Positions 1-8,733 of a stretch of 64,000 nt of DNA are shown piece by piece. Source of the stretch: Hymenobacter radiodurans (GTDB lineage: Bacteria; Bacteroidota; Bacteroidia; Cytophagales; Hymenobacteraceae); assembly GCF_004355185.1 (NCBI RefSeq), contig NZ_CP037922.1, positions 310,001 to 374,000 of the forward strand. The letters are read 5' to 3'. Made by a program: the position numbers and the translations under genes. The notes beneath the pieces are model-generated. The model was given only the letters and a program-made list of their open reading frames with translations, was not told the origin of the DNA and made no database searches. How positions within the stretch are numbered: position 1 is the stretch's first letter; the number at the start of each line of letters is the position of its first letter.

Positions 1-898
1 GTTGAAGCAGGCGTTGGTGCCCGTGCTGAAACAGGAAATCAGTGCCCAGGCTTCCTTTAAAGCGGTGCAAACCACCAATGAGCAGCTTACGGCTGCCAAT
101 TATAAGCCCCAGGTGTATGCCCGCCCGGTCAACCTGTTTTTTCTGACTGACCAAGGCAAGCGCGAGCGGATAGAACCCGAAGACGACTCTTTTGTGGTGC
201 GTAATACGGACCTGCGCTACAGCACGGAGGAATTACTGGAGCTAGTCGGTAAACAGCCCGAATGCTTAAGCCCCAATGTGGTGTTGCGCCCGCTGTATCA
301 GGAGCTGCTGCTGCCCAATTTGTGCTACATCGGAGGTGGCGCGGAAGTAGCCTACTGGTTTCAGCTCAAGCAGGTATTTGCCGATAACAAAGTGCCTTTC
401 CCAATACTGTTGCTGCGCAATTCGGGCCTATATGTGGGTAAGGCCAGTGCGGGCAAATTACGCAAGCTAGGCCTGACAGCTAACGACTTATTTCAGCCGC
501 TGCCGGAGTTGAAAAAACAAGTCGGCAGTGCAATAGGCCAGGAGGAAGTGAGCTTGAAAGCGCAGCAAGAAGCGCTGGGGGGCATTTTTAAGGAGATAAC
601 CGACCTCGCGCAGCGCCTCGACCCTACGCTGGTTAAAACCGTAGCGGCCGAAGCTCAAAAAGCGGCCGCTGGCATCGGCAACTTGGAAAAGCGCCTGAGC
701 AAAGCTGCCGAAAACAAACACGAAATTGTTTTTACCCAGCTTACGGCTTTGAAAGACAAGCTTTTCCCCAATGGCGACCTACAGGAGCGGGTGGAGAATG
801 TGTTGAGCATTATCATCAACAACCCTGAGTTTCTACAGCAGCTTTTCGACGCCTTTGATCCGCTGGCGCTGGAGTTTACGGTGCTGGAGGAAGAGTAG
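1..898 (+). CDS. bshC: BshC, bacillithiol biosynthesis cysteine-adding enzyme (3' part)
   Basis: The gene runs in from before the window; 298 C-terminal residues of a protein usually about 530 long are present. BshC catalyses the last step of bacillithiol synthesis, joining cysteine to glucosamine-malate. The recognisable family stretch is the segment LSPNVVLRPLYQELLLPN followed by YIGGGAEVAYWFQLK, in the core of the BshC fold. The C-terminal third is helical and coiled-coil-like (KAQQEALGG to LEKRLSKAAENK), as in the family. A GGGGGGCATTTTT word lies in the gene at 577-589 and encodes a Gly-Gly-Ile. The bacillithiol-linked ytxJ at 33582 suggests that this thiol is used here. Confidence 0.93.
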   Translation, partial: LKQALVPVLKQEISAQASFKAVQTTNEQLTAANYKPQVYARPVNLFFLTDQGKRERIEPEDDSFVVRNTDLRYSTEELLELVGKQPECLSPNVVLRPLYQELLLPNLCYIGGGAEVAYWFQLKQVFADNKVPFPILLLRNSGLYVGKASAGKLRKLGLTANDLFQPLPELKKQVGSAIGQEEVSLKAQQEALGGIFKEITDLAQRLDPTLVKTVAAEAQKAAAGIGNLEKRLSKAAENKHEIVFTQLTALKDKLFPNGDLQERVENVLSIIINNPEFLQQLFDAFDPLALEFTVLEEE

Positions 899-967
899 AC
901 TTTCGCTTATCTACGAAGCGTGAGTTTGAGTGCTCAGGTCGCTTGGGGGCTTTTTGCTGATTCTTTT

Positions 968-1543
968 ATGCTGAAAGCAGACATACGTCGCACCTTTTTA
1001 ACTCGCCGCCGCACGCTAACGGAAGCAGAAGTAGAGCGGCGCAGTGCGCTGCTTAGCCAGCAGTTATTCGAGAGCTTTCCCATTGCCGACTGGCGTTGGC
1101 TGCATGTGTTTCTACCTATCGCGAAGCAGCACGAGCCGGATACCTGGCTAATTATTCACCGCATCTGGGCGGAGTTTCCGCTAGTGCAGTTGGCCGTACC
1201 CATAATGCAGGCCGATGGGCATACGTTGCGCCACTATCACCTTACCCCTGACACGCAGCTGGTTACGAATCGTTGGGGAATACCGGAGCCGGTTGGAGCG
1301 GAAGAAAAGCCCCCCACGGTCTTTGATGCTGTGCTGGTACCGCTGCTGGCGTGCGACTTGAGCGGCCATCGGGTAGGATATGGCAAGGGTTTCTACGACC
1401 GTTTTCTGGCGCAATGTCGGCCGGAGGCGCAGCGGATAGGCTTGTCACTGGAGCCACCCATTACCCAAGTTGTGGATGTAAACACTACTGATCAGCCGCT
1501 GACGGCTTGTATCACGCCCGAGCAAATATTCTGGTTTCGCTAA
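968..1543 (+). CDS. 5-formyltetrahydrofolate cyclo-ligase
   Basis: Converts 5-formyl-THF to 5,10-methenyl-THF using ATP. The 191-residue length is normal for the family. The C-terminal signature GYGKGFYDRFL is at about residues 137-147, and the N-terminal basic region KADIRRTFLTRRRTL supplies the usual ATP/folate-binding arginines. The ATG at 968 was chosen because the frame upstream to 920 has only a TTG and non-conserved residues. The 70 bases between bshC and this start hold a GGGGGCTTTTT run. The gene ends 4 bases into the convergent GDYXXLXY gene. folP (16322) is another folate gene in the window but is not linked to it. Confidence 0.93.
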   Translation: MLKADIRRTFLTRRRTLTEAEVERRSALLSQQLFESFPIADWRWLHVFLPIAKQHEPDTWLIIHRIWAEFPLVQLAVPIMQADGHTLRHYHLTPDTQLVTNRWGIPEPVGAEEKPPTVFDAVLVPLLACDLSGHRVGYGKGFYDRFLAQCRPEAQRIGLSLEPPITQVVDVNTTDQPLTACITPEQIFWFR

Positions 1544-2115
1544 GGACGGGGCACACCTAAGCTGTCTGGCGCGACTATTTCTAAGCCCGTAATACGGGCC
1601 TGACCCCAGGGAGCAATACTAATATTGACGAGTAGTGGCTTCCGTGCCCCTCGCCGCTCCAACTCCTGACCGGTTCCTTCGGGTACGTAGTAGCGCTCCA
1701 GATTGTAGCGAATGCGCAGGTTGCGGCGCCAACGGTCGGCTACCCAGCCACGCAGCACCACTTGGTCGGCGGGTACGTCGGGTTTTTTTGCATACACGCG
1801 CACTGCCTCATACGCCTCTCCAGCCGGCCGAAGTACCACGTACACCGGGTCGCCGCGCCGTGGGCGCGGACCGGGCTCCCGCCACAAACTGGTGGGCAAC
1901 TGACTAATGGAATAATTCAGCGTAACGTAGTCGCCGTAGAGGAGGTCGCGCGGGTCGATAGGGGTGGTTCGGAGCGTAATGACGCGGCCATAGGCCGTGG
2001 TAGCATAGCCCGCCGCCGCTACGGCCACAATAAATAGCACCTGCGCCAGAATCGTGAGTAGCAATAATCGCCGCCGACGCGCCAGTGGCACCTGATCTGA
2101 TAAGAGCGAGAACAT
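1540..2115 (-). CDS. GDYXXLXY domain membrane-anchored protein
   Basis: A 191-residue protein with one N-terminal membrane segment (about residues 15-40) and the family signature GDYVTLNYSIS, after which the domain is named. The rest is predicted to be exported. Function is unknown. In Bacteroidota and Proteobacteria this family is typically encoded next to DUF2157/DUF4401 membrane proteins. Here it follows the DUF2157 gene by 21 bases on the same strand, so the two are probably one transcript and one complex. The start has no obvious Shine-Dalgarno site. The 3' end overlaps the convergent cyclo-ligase gene by 4 bases. Confidence 0.85.
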   Translation of the reverse strand: MFSLLSDQVPLARRRRLLLLTILAQVLFIVAVAAAGYATTAYGRVITLRTTPIDPRDLLYGDYVTLNYSISQLPTSLWREPGPRPRRGDPVYVVLRPAGEAYEAVRVYAKKPDVPADQVVLRGWVADRWRRNLRIRYNLERYYVPEGTGQELERRGARKPLLVNISIAPWGQARITGLEIVAPDSLGVPRP

Positions 2116-2136
2116 ACGGGACGTGATTAAATGTGA

Positions 2137-3338
2137 TTAGCGACTACTGGCGCGTGCATTGCGCCGCCGCAAATACCAACTCAACCCAAGTAATAGCACG
2201 CCGCCACACAGAAAGAAGAGCGACTTATCCATGAATTCCCAAGTCAGCTTGAAGTAAGCTACCATGGTAGTCAGGATAAACAAAATGGTCCCCAGCGTGA
2301 TGCGGTCGGGGTTCTGCTCCACTTGCGCCCGCCACAGTACGGCTCCTGAGTAAGCGTAGAGCACGACCAAGGAAGCAATGGCTAGCGGCAAACCGCCTGG
2401 TAAATAAAAGCCTGGCAGCAGCAGCAGCCAATCGGTGGCACTGCCCATCCGGTCGCGGGTACGCTTGCCGGCCAGTGAAAGAGCAAATACGACTACGAGG
2501 GCCGCTACGTAGGCCAGCAATGGTGGCCGCAGCATGCCCGCGTAGCTGCCCACTTCCCCATAAAGCGCGAGGCCCAGCATAAATACAAAGGCCGTAATCA
2601 GGGGTGGCCCTTGCAGGGCGCGGCCAGCGGGGCGGTCGGTTTGCCAATCGCCAGCGGCGTAAATGAGCATCGCCGGCACGAAAAACCACGTGATTTTGGC
2701 GTGCAGATGCCCGATAAGCAAACCTGTTTGCCAGAGCAGGCCGCTAGCCAATACACCGCCCAGTAGCACATCGGGGCGGCGCCACCAGTAGTAGCCTAGT
2801 CCGCCCGCCGTAAGCACAGCCGCCGCGTAGCTGAAAGCGCCCAACTGGCCGGTGGTATAGCCCTGCACCACGCCCCCGATTACCACGGTGAGTACAAACA
2901 AAAACCGACTGCGATACAGATATGTGAGCAAGGTGCCTGCTACGGCCCACGCTACGAGCCCCGTCACGTCGTAACCGATGAGCTGGTACATCTGCCCGGT
3001 CAGGATGATGGCTGCTCCAAAGAGAATCAGGCCCAAGCCCACCAAACCGATGCCCACTGAGCTATTGCCCCGACGCAGAAAAAACTCGCCGCTGGCGTAA
3101 GCGCCTAAAAAGCCCCCAACAGCAGCCCAATCCGCAGCCACTCCGGTAGGCCCTGCCAGTTGGCCGCTACCAAACTCAACGCACTCAGGCCGACCAGCAA
3201 ACTGCCCAGCAGCGGCAGCAAGCCAATAGCCCGCACATCTTCCGGGTATAGCTCCAGCAATTGTCGGTGCTGCTCGGGGGTGATAATCCCCTTCTTTACC
3301 CAGTCTGACCCATCAGTTTCGAGGAGTTTGCGGCTCAT
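2137..3338 (-). CDS. DUF2157 multi-pass membrane protein, frame broken at 3113-3117
   Basis: Two overlapping reading frames give one 400-residue protein if one G is added to the G5 run (plus-strand C5 at 3113-3117). The first frame carries the soluble DUF2157 N-terminus (WVKKGIITPEQHRQLLELY) and the first membrane helix. It breaks in LLLGAF where LLLGGFLGAYASGEFF is expected. The second frame carries about ten further hydrophobic helices. Adding the base restores both the frame and the word GGGGGGCTTTTT. Function is unknown; the pairing with the GDYXXLXY gene is typical. I read the break as a likely homopolymer under-call and not as gene decay, because both halves are otherwise intact. Confidence 0.8.
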
Positions 3339-3464
3339 GTGGGCAAGTTAGAAAGTTTGGAGATTGACTAGTATAGAGAAGTAGCGGATGAACGGATATG
3401 GCCAAGATTTGCTGAGTCGATTCTTATAATCTTAGAACCGCAACAAGACGCGTCATGTCGCTTT

Positions 3465-4169
3465 TCAACTCAACTTTCTGGCCCGCGTCATCTCGCGCTT
3501 ACCGGGCGGACCGGGAATTTTCTCCACTACCCATCCCGCCGCCTTCAGGCTGCGCCGGAAGCTGCCTTTAGCACAGTAGCTCGTCAAAATGCCCCCCGGC
3601 GCGGTAGCGGCAAATAGCTGATCGAACACGGCATCGGTCCACATGTCGGGTTGCTTTTCAGGAGCGAAGGCATCGAAATAAACCACGTTGTAATGCGCTG
3701 CGGGCAGGGCAAAATCCTGTAAGGCCGTGTGGAGCTTTCGTAAGGTGAAACGGGAAGTGATGGGCACGGCCTCATTCCAAGGCGCAGCATGCAGCTGATA
3801 GTGAAACTCCTGTAGCTCAGGGTTCAGGATGTAGCGCTCCACGCCCAGCGCAGCAACAACGTGGGGAGGGAGTGGATATTTTTCCAGCGTATCGTAGTGA
3901 ATAAGCTGGGGCGCACTCAGGCCGCGCTGCAAGGTGAGCAAGGCATTCAAGCCGGTGCCAAAGCCGATTTCCAGCACTCGAATTTGCTCCCCCATTTCGG
4001 TCAGCGCTGGCTCCAGTGCCGCTGCCAGGTACACGTGCTGCGCCTCCTGCACGGCGCCATGGGTGGAATGATAATGCTCATTCAGCGCCGGCACGTACAA
4101 GGTGCTGGAGCCGTCCTGCGTCACTCTTACTTCTACCTTTGGCTCCGCGTGTAATTCCTCGTTGCTCAT
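3465..4169 (-). CDS. mnmD: MnmD, tRNA 5-methylaminomethyl-2-thiouridine methyltransferase
   Basis: Stand-alone homologue of the methyltransferase half of MnmC, 234 residues, acting on the wobble uridine of tRNAs. The SAM-binding motif VLEIGFGTGLNALL is at about residues 65-78. The family motif YFDAFAPEKQPDMW is at about 164-177, followed by PGGILTSYCAKGSFRRSLKAAGW. There is no FAD domain, as expected for the MnmD form. The start ATG at 4169 lies only 15 bases from the start of the divergent thioesterase gene, whose -7 promoter element falls inside this coding region. A GGGGGGCATTTT word (plus strand 3586-3597) encodes Gly-Gly-Ile. Confidence 0.93.
   Translation of the reverse strand: MSNEELHAEPKVEVRVTQDGSSTLYVPALNEHYHSTHGAVQEAQHVYLAAALEPALTEMGEQIRVLEIGFGTGLNALLTLQRGLSAPQLIHYDTLEKYPLPPHVVAALGVERYILNPELQEFHYQLHAAPWNEAVPITSRFTLRKLHTALQDFALPAAHYNVVYFDAFAPEKQPDMWTDAVFDQLFAATAPGGILTSYCAKGSFRRSLKAAGWVVEKIPGPPGKREMTRARKLS
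4134..4141 (+). promoter_or_regulatory. TAnnTTTG -7 promoter element (thioesterase gene)
   Basis: TACCTTTG on the plus strand, 43 bases before the ATG at 4185 and inside the 5' end of mnmD. It matches the Bacteroidota housekeeping -7 consensus. No convincing -33 element is visible. Confidence 0.55.
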
Positions 4170-4184
4170 CTTTCTTAATCAAAC

Positions 4185-4622
4185 ATGACCCGCGTAAAAG
4201 TAGCTCTGCCCGATACATTCCCGCTTACTGTTCAGATTCCGGTCCGCATCACCGACCTCAACTACGGCGCCCACCTCGGCAATGACGCCCTGCTAAGCAT
4301 CTTACACGAAGCCCGCGTGCAATTCCTCCAACATTGCCAGCTACCCGAATTCGACCCGGCTACCAAAACCGGCCTTATCATGGCCGACGTGGCAATTGAA
4401 TACAAAGGCGAAGGCTTCCACGGCGACGTGCTGCACATTCAATTAGCCGCCACCGATCTGCACCGCTACGGCTTTGATGTGGTGTATTGGGTGAAAAACC
4501 AAGATGGGAAGGAAATAGCCCGCGCCAAAACCGGCATGCTGTGCTTCGACTATAACACCCGCAAGCTCCGAAATTTGCCCCCTGAAATGGAAGCGCAGTT
4601 TGGACTCGCACCTACTACGTAA
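4185..4622 (+). CDS. Acyl-CoA thioesterase, hotdog fold (4-hydroxybenzoyl-CoA thioesterase type)
   Basis: A 145-residue single hotdog domain. The motif VRITDLNYGAHLGNDALL at residues 20-37 matches the family active-site region, in which an Asp and the following helix bind the acyl-CoA thioester. EYKGEGFHGDVLHIQL and the terminal strand GKEIARAKTGMLCFDY complete the domain. The physiological substrate cannot be told from sequence. The gene is divergent from mnmD with a 15-base gap. An AAATTTGCCCCC word near the 3' end encodes NLPPE. Confidence 0.85.
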   Translation: MTRVKVALPDTFPLTVQIPVRITDLNYGAHLGNDALLSILHEARVQFLQHCQLPEFDPATKTGLIMADVAIEYKGEGFHGDVLHIQLAATDLHRYGFDVVYWVKNQDGKEIARAKTGMLCFDYNTRKLRNLPPEMEAQFGLAPTT

Positions 4623-4657
4623 TGACTATCTTCAAGCTCTAGCTTTTACCTACTCCT

Positions 4658-5128
4658 ATGCTTCCATTCACTCGAATTATTTGCCGGTTAACGCTGCTAC
4701 TCGGCTTTGTAGCCGTCGGGTTAATGGTCCAAGCCCAATCTTCTCCAAAGAAGCCTGCTCAGGTGAAGCTGCCCATCGATTCTACCAAAGTATACACCTA
4801 CGTAGAGCATATGCCCGTGTACTCAGGTGCTGGCGACATGAAGGGCTTAACTGCGGATTTTCTGCGCGAGTTTCAAGCTGCCAGCGCCAAAGGCGGCTGC
4901 TCACCACCAAACCCGGTTTTTGTCAGCTTCGTTGTTGGGCCAAGTGGTGGCATTTATGACGTTGCCAGTGTTAGTAACCTGTCAAACGTTTCGTATCCCA
5001 AGCTGTCTGCCACGTGTGAAGCGGCGCTGGTAAAGGCCAGTCAAAGCTTGTCCCGCTTTAAGCCTGGAATGCAGAATAACCGCCGCGTAGCAGTAAGATA
5101 CATCTTGAAGTTGAGCGCCACGAAATAA
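4658..5128 (+). CDS. Exported protein with TonB C-terminal-like domain
   Basis: A 156-residue protein with an N-terminal signal peptide (hydrophobic LTLLLGFVAVGLMVQAQ, cleavage near residue 26). The mature region has the look of the periplasmic TonB carboxy-terminal fold: VYTYVEHMPVYSGAGDMKGL, then VSFVVGPSGGIYDVASVSNL, then FKPGMQNNRRVAVRYILKL. There is no proline-rich spanner and no retained membrane anchor, so it is probably a free periplasmic relative and not an energy transducer. Many such copies exist in Bacteroidota. The Cys pair (CSPPNP, ATCEAAL) could form a disulfide. Confidence 0.75.
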   Translation: MLPFTRIICRLTLLLGFVAVGLMVQAQSSPKKPAQVKLPIDSTKVYTYVEHMPVYSGAGDMKGLTADFLREFQAASAKGGCSPPNPVFVSFVVGPSGGIYDVASVSNLSNVSYPKLSATCEAALVKASQSLSRFKPGMQNNRRVAVRYILKLSATK

Positions 5129-5189
5129 GTCGTAACTCAATAATAGGTGCAGAAGTCTATATTCTGGAACCCAAGCGCCTGCTACGTTG

Positions 5190-5197
5190 TATCTTTG
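5190..5197 (+). promoter_or_regulatory. TAnnTTTG -7 promoter element (rlmN)
   Basis: TATCTTTG ends 4 bases before the ATG at 5202. If transcription starts the usual few bases downstream of the element, the mRNA would begin at or next to the start codon. Confidence 0.6.
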
Positions 5198-5201
5198 CCC
5201 T

Positions 5202-6267
5202 ATGATATCCTTGCCCGTACTGACCAAGCGCGACATTCGCAAACTTACCCCGACGAGCTCAAAGCCTTTATGGTGGAGCACGGCGAAAAGCCTTTTCGTG
5301 CCAAGCAGGTGCTGGAGTGGCTCTGGAAAAATACGGCCTCCTCGTTTGAGGAGATGAACAATATCAGCTTGGCTACGCGCGAGCTGTTGGCCCAGCACTT
5401 CGTCATCAATAGCGTGACGGTGCAAAACCACCAGCTCTCCAACGACGGCACCATCAAGTCGGCATTTCGTCTGCACGATGGCAATATCGTGGAAGGCGTG
5501 CTTATTACGCACGATACGCGTATGACGGCCTGCATCAGCTCGCAGGTGGGCTGCTCACTTACCTGTAAGTTTTGCGCCACGGGCTACATGGAACGCAAGC
5601 GCAACCTCGACGCGGCCGAAATCTACGACCAGGTGGTGCGCATTCGGGAGCAGTGCGAAAGCCAGTACGGCACGCCGCTCACCAACATCGTGTACATGGG
5701 CATGGGCGAGCCGCTGCTGAACTACGCCAACGTGGTGAAAAGCGTGGAGCGCATCACCGCCCCGACGGCCTGAATATGGCCCCGCGCCGCATCACCATCA
5801 GCACGGCCGGCATTGCCAAGATGATCAAGAAGCTGGCTGATGATGATGTGAAAGCCAATCTGGCTCTGAGTCTGCACGCGCCCAACGATACCAAGCGCAA
5901 CGAAATCATGCCTATCAACGAAGCCAACTCGCTGGCGGCGCTGAAGGAGGCCTTGCAGTATTATCACCAGAAAACCGGCCGCAAAGTCACCTACGAGTAC
6001 ATTGTATTCGAGAACTTCAACGACACGCTGGAAGATGCCGCCGAGCTGTACGCCATCAGCAAGTGGCTACCCTGCAAGGTGAACCTCATCGAGTACAACC
6101 CCATTGAAAACGCCGATTACCAAAACGCCGAAGCCGACAAGATCGTGGCCTTCCATAAGTTCCTGGCTGACCGCGGCGTACAAACCAACATTCGTCGCTC
6201 GCGGGGCAAAGACATTGATGCCGCTTGCGGGCAGCTAGCTGTGAAAGAGAAGCCAGTAGCCGCCTAA
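5202..6267 (+). CDS. rlmN: RlmN, dual-specificity 23S rRNA/tRNA C2-methyladenosine synthase, two frame breaks
   Basis: Radical-SAM enzyme methylating A2503 of 23S rRNA and A37 of some tRNAs. The iron-sulfur motif CSLTCKFC is at residues 118-125 of the reconstruction. GEKPFRAKQVLEWLWK at the N-terminus and GMGEPLLNY are family blocks. Two frame breaks are visible. The C4 run at 5248-5251 must be C5 to read MISLPVLTKRDIRKLTPDEL. The C4 run at 5760-5763 must be C5 to read ERITAPDGLNMAPRRITIS. With both repairs the gene is one 355-residue protein, the normal length. The true start is the ATG at 5202, which is out of frame with the uncorrected downstream part. A terminator follows. Confidence 0.9.
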
Positions 6268-6280
6268 GTTAACCAACCAC

Positions 6281-6314
6281 AAAAAGCCCCCAACAATAAT
6301 TGGGGGGCTTTTTT
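6281..6314. terminator. Bidirectional intrinsic terminator (G6C-word pair)
   Basis: AAAAAGCCCCCAA and TTGGGGGGCTTTTTT arms around a short AT loop, between convergent rlmN and the barrel-protein gene. Confidence 0.88.
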
Positions 6315-6338
6315 GGCTTTCATTCTTCGTGTAAGCCG

Positions 6339-7495
6339 CTATTTTACTTTGCCAAATCGATAGGTGACTTCCAAATAAGCGGGCACAACTATTCCGTCTT
6401 CGCCGTCGGTACCGTACAAAATTCCAATGCTGCCGCTCAGCCGGGCGGCGGCTATGCGCAAGCCTGCCAAACCACCAAAGCCGCCATCAACGATGTAGGT
6501 CTCATTGAGAAGCGATACACGGCGTGACACGCGGGTAGCGCCACCAATTACCACTACCGGGCTGCTTTCTACTTCGCCGTCGGCGAATAAATAGCCGAGC
6601 CGAGCGTCACGTTATTGTCGGCGGTGCCGTAGGTGCCGAGGCCATAGCCTATGCCGCCCGTTTCGCCAAATACGCTGGCAAACAAAACACCCGCTCCCAC
6701 GCTGAATTTCTCCGTCACGGCAACACCTACTTTGGGCGTAATAGCTAGAATATTCAGCCCTGCGCCCGGAAATAACCCCACTAGTCCACCAATGGATATG
6801 TTATTGGTAATGCCATAGTTGCCTCCCACGATGAAAATATCAATGTCCTGCACATAGCCCTCACCTTTTCGCAGGGTGCGGGCGGTAGGTGCGAAAAACA
6901 GGCGGGTGCCATTGCCAACTGGCTCCCAGCCTCTTCCGGCCTGGTCTGATGTCAGCGGCTGCATATTTTTTATGTTGGCCTGCTGCACCGTGATGCGCCC
7001 TACGTCCGTCGTCTGAAACTCGTATTCTCCGGCCCGCTGAGCTACGAGTCGGCCGATGAAGGAAGTGCCCGTGCGAAGTTCTACGGAATACATCTGACCC
7101 AACGAGTCAGGCGTGCCAATTGCACCCGCGGCAAGGCCAGGAGTAGCACTTAGCAACTTCTGGCGCTCTTCAATGCTGGCGCGCACGGCCCGGAATTCAC
7201 TGACAGTAAAGGGGCGTTGCTTGATGCTGCCATCGAGCATGGTCGCTTGTAGCGTAATTGAGCTATCAGGCGTGAGAGTTTGAAGGAAACGGGCTTCCCG
7301 GAAGTCATCGAACGAGAAGAACGGAAACAGCCCGTACGTAACCTTCTCCTGCTTATCAATCGATTCGCCTACAATTGGGCTCACCGTCAGTACTCGAGTT
7401 TGGGAACTGGTAGTTTGCTGAGCTACTGCATATTGGGGCGTAAAAAAGCCCCCCAAGCCAAGCAGGAGCAATAGAAGACGGTAAAGTGATTTCAT
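6339..7495 (-). CDS. Outer-membrane beta-barrel protein, hypothetical, frame broken near 6596-6601
   Basis: A signal peptide (MKSLYRLLLLLLGLGGFF, ending near AVAQQ) is followed by a globular part resembling an SH3-like or LSM-like segment (TSFIGRLVAQRAGEYEFQTT). The C-terminal half consists of alternating beta-strands typical of a barrel (NNISIGGLVGLFPGAGLNIL) and ends in TYRFGKVK. The frame breaks in the barrel. Inserting one base (plus strand CGAGCCGAG read as CGAGGCCGAG) gives LGLGYLFADGEVESS and joins the two parts into 385 residues. Unlike the other breaks in this window, this one is not in a run of four or more bases. Function unknown. Confidence 0.7.
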
Positions 7496-7579
7496 ACAAA
7501 CAAGTACATCAGGGCAGTGCCGTAAACGTACTCGTTTGCTTCAATATTTAAATACCACTAGGTCTGAATAATCAACCTT

Positions 7580-8629
7580 TTATTTTCGCCAAGTGCCCTG
7601 CGCCCGCGGGCGGCCCGTGGCAATTTCTTCATTTGACTCGCCAATGGGCACTTCGCTTACTCGTATGCGCACAGCATGGGCTTTGGGCTGTACTTTCTGC
7701 CCAAAAGCATCAGCAAATTCCTGCGTGAACTCGGCCCCGAAGAAGATAATCAGCGACGAGTAATTAACCCACAGCAGCAGAATAATAACGGAGCCTGCAG
7801 CACCATAGGCCGAAGCTGGTTCGGCCTGAGCGATGTAGAAGGCAATCAGAAATTTGCCGAGCACAAATAAGCAAGCCGTGATAAAAGCACCAATCCAGAC
7901 ATCGCGCCACCGGATAATGGCGTCGGGCAGGAAGCGGTAGATCAAGGCGAACAAGGTGGTAGTAATGGCAAGAGACAGCGCCAGATCGAGCAAGCGAATA
8001 AAAAACACCGCTACGCCGGGCAACAGTTGCTGTAGGTAATCGGTGAAGGCAGTAAGCACTGCGCTGACGACGAACGAGATAAGCAGGAGCAGAGCTACGC
8101 TCAGAATCAAGCCAAACGACAGCAAACGGTCGCGGACAAACTGCCAAATACCGTTGCGAGGTTTCACTTTCAGATTCCAGATGTCGTTGATGCTTTCCTG
8201 TAGCGTAACGAAAAATGTAGTGGCAGCAAAGATCAGGGTAGCAATACCAATGAGCGATGACAAGCCGCCTTGTTGAGACTGGTTGAACTTGTTGATGGAA
8301 TCCTGAATGAACTTGGCCTCCTCAGCCCCAACTATACCTCTGATTTGCTGAAAAAGCTGGCCTGTAATGGCCTCAGCACCAAGGATCGTGCTGGCCGAAG
8401 TGATAACAATGAGCAGTAGAGGCGGGAGCGAAAATATGGTGTAGTACGACAGCGCCGCCGCGTGGCGAAACGAGTTGTTCTGCATAAATTCGCCAGCCGT
8501 AGATTTGAAAATGCCAACGATGTCGGAAAGGCGATAGGGCGTCATAAGAAAGGGAAAGCGAACGATAGGCTTGGAGTACTGGCTACTAGTACGGGCTGGA
8601 AGTGCCATGCGTTCGGTTGAGTGTTTCAT
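7580..8629 (-). CDS. YihY/BrkB-family inner-membrane protein
   Basis: A 349-residue protein with about six membrane helices. Family blocks are NSFRHAAALSYYTIFSLPPL near the N-terminus, NDIWNLKVKPRNG in the cytosolic loop, AYGAAGSVIILLLWVNYSS and the terminal IIFFGAEFTQEFA. The family was once called RNase BN, but that assignment was wrong; its role is unknown, with transport or envelope functions proposed. The ATG at 8629 is used; an in-frame alternative is 12 bases upstream. The C-terminal tail after the last helix is charged and cytosolic. Confidence 0.9.
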   Translation of the reverse strand: MKHSTERMALPARTSSQYSKPIVRFPFLMTPYRLSDIVGIFKSTAGEFMQNNSFRHAAALSYYTIFSLPPLLLIVITSASTILGAEAITGQLFQQIRGIVGAEEAKFIQDSINKFNQSQQGGLSSLIGIATLIFAATTFFVTLQESINDIWNLKVKPRNGIWQFVRDRLLSFGLILSVALLLLISFVVSAVLTAFTDYLQQLLPGVAVFFIRLLDLALSLAITTTLFALIYRFLPDAIIRWRDVWIGAFITACLFVLGKFLIAFYIAQAEPASAYGAAGSVIILLLWVNYSSLIIFFGAEFTQEFADAFGQKVQPKAHAVRIRVSEVPIGESNEEIATGRPRAQGTWRK

Positions 8630-8733
8630 ATGGCCACCCACTCGTGCTTCTCGTATAGATGCGCCCGCACCTCAACTAGTCAGCAAAGCTCAACGCTAGG
8701 TCGGTTTTTTTCACATCTTCTATCTTCTTGTTA

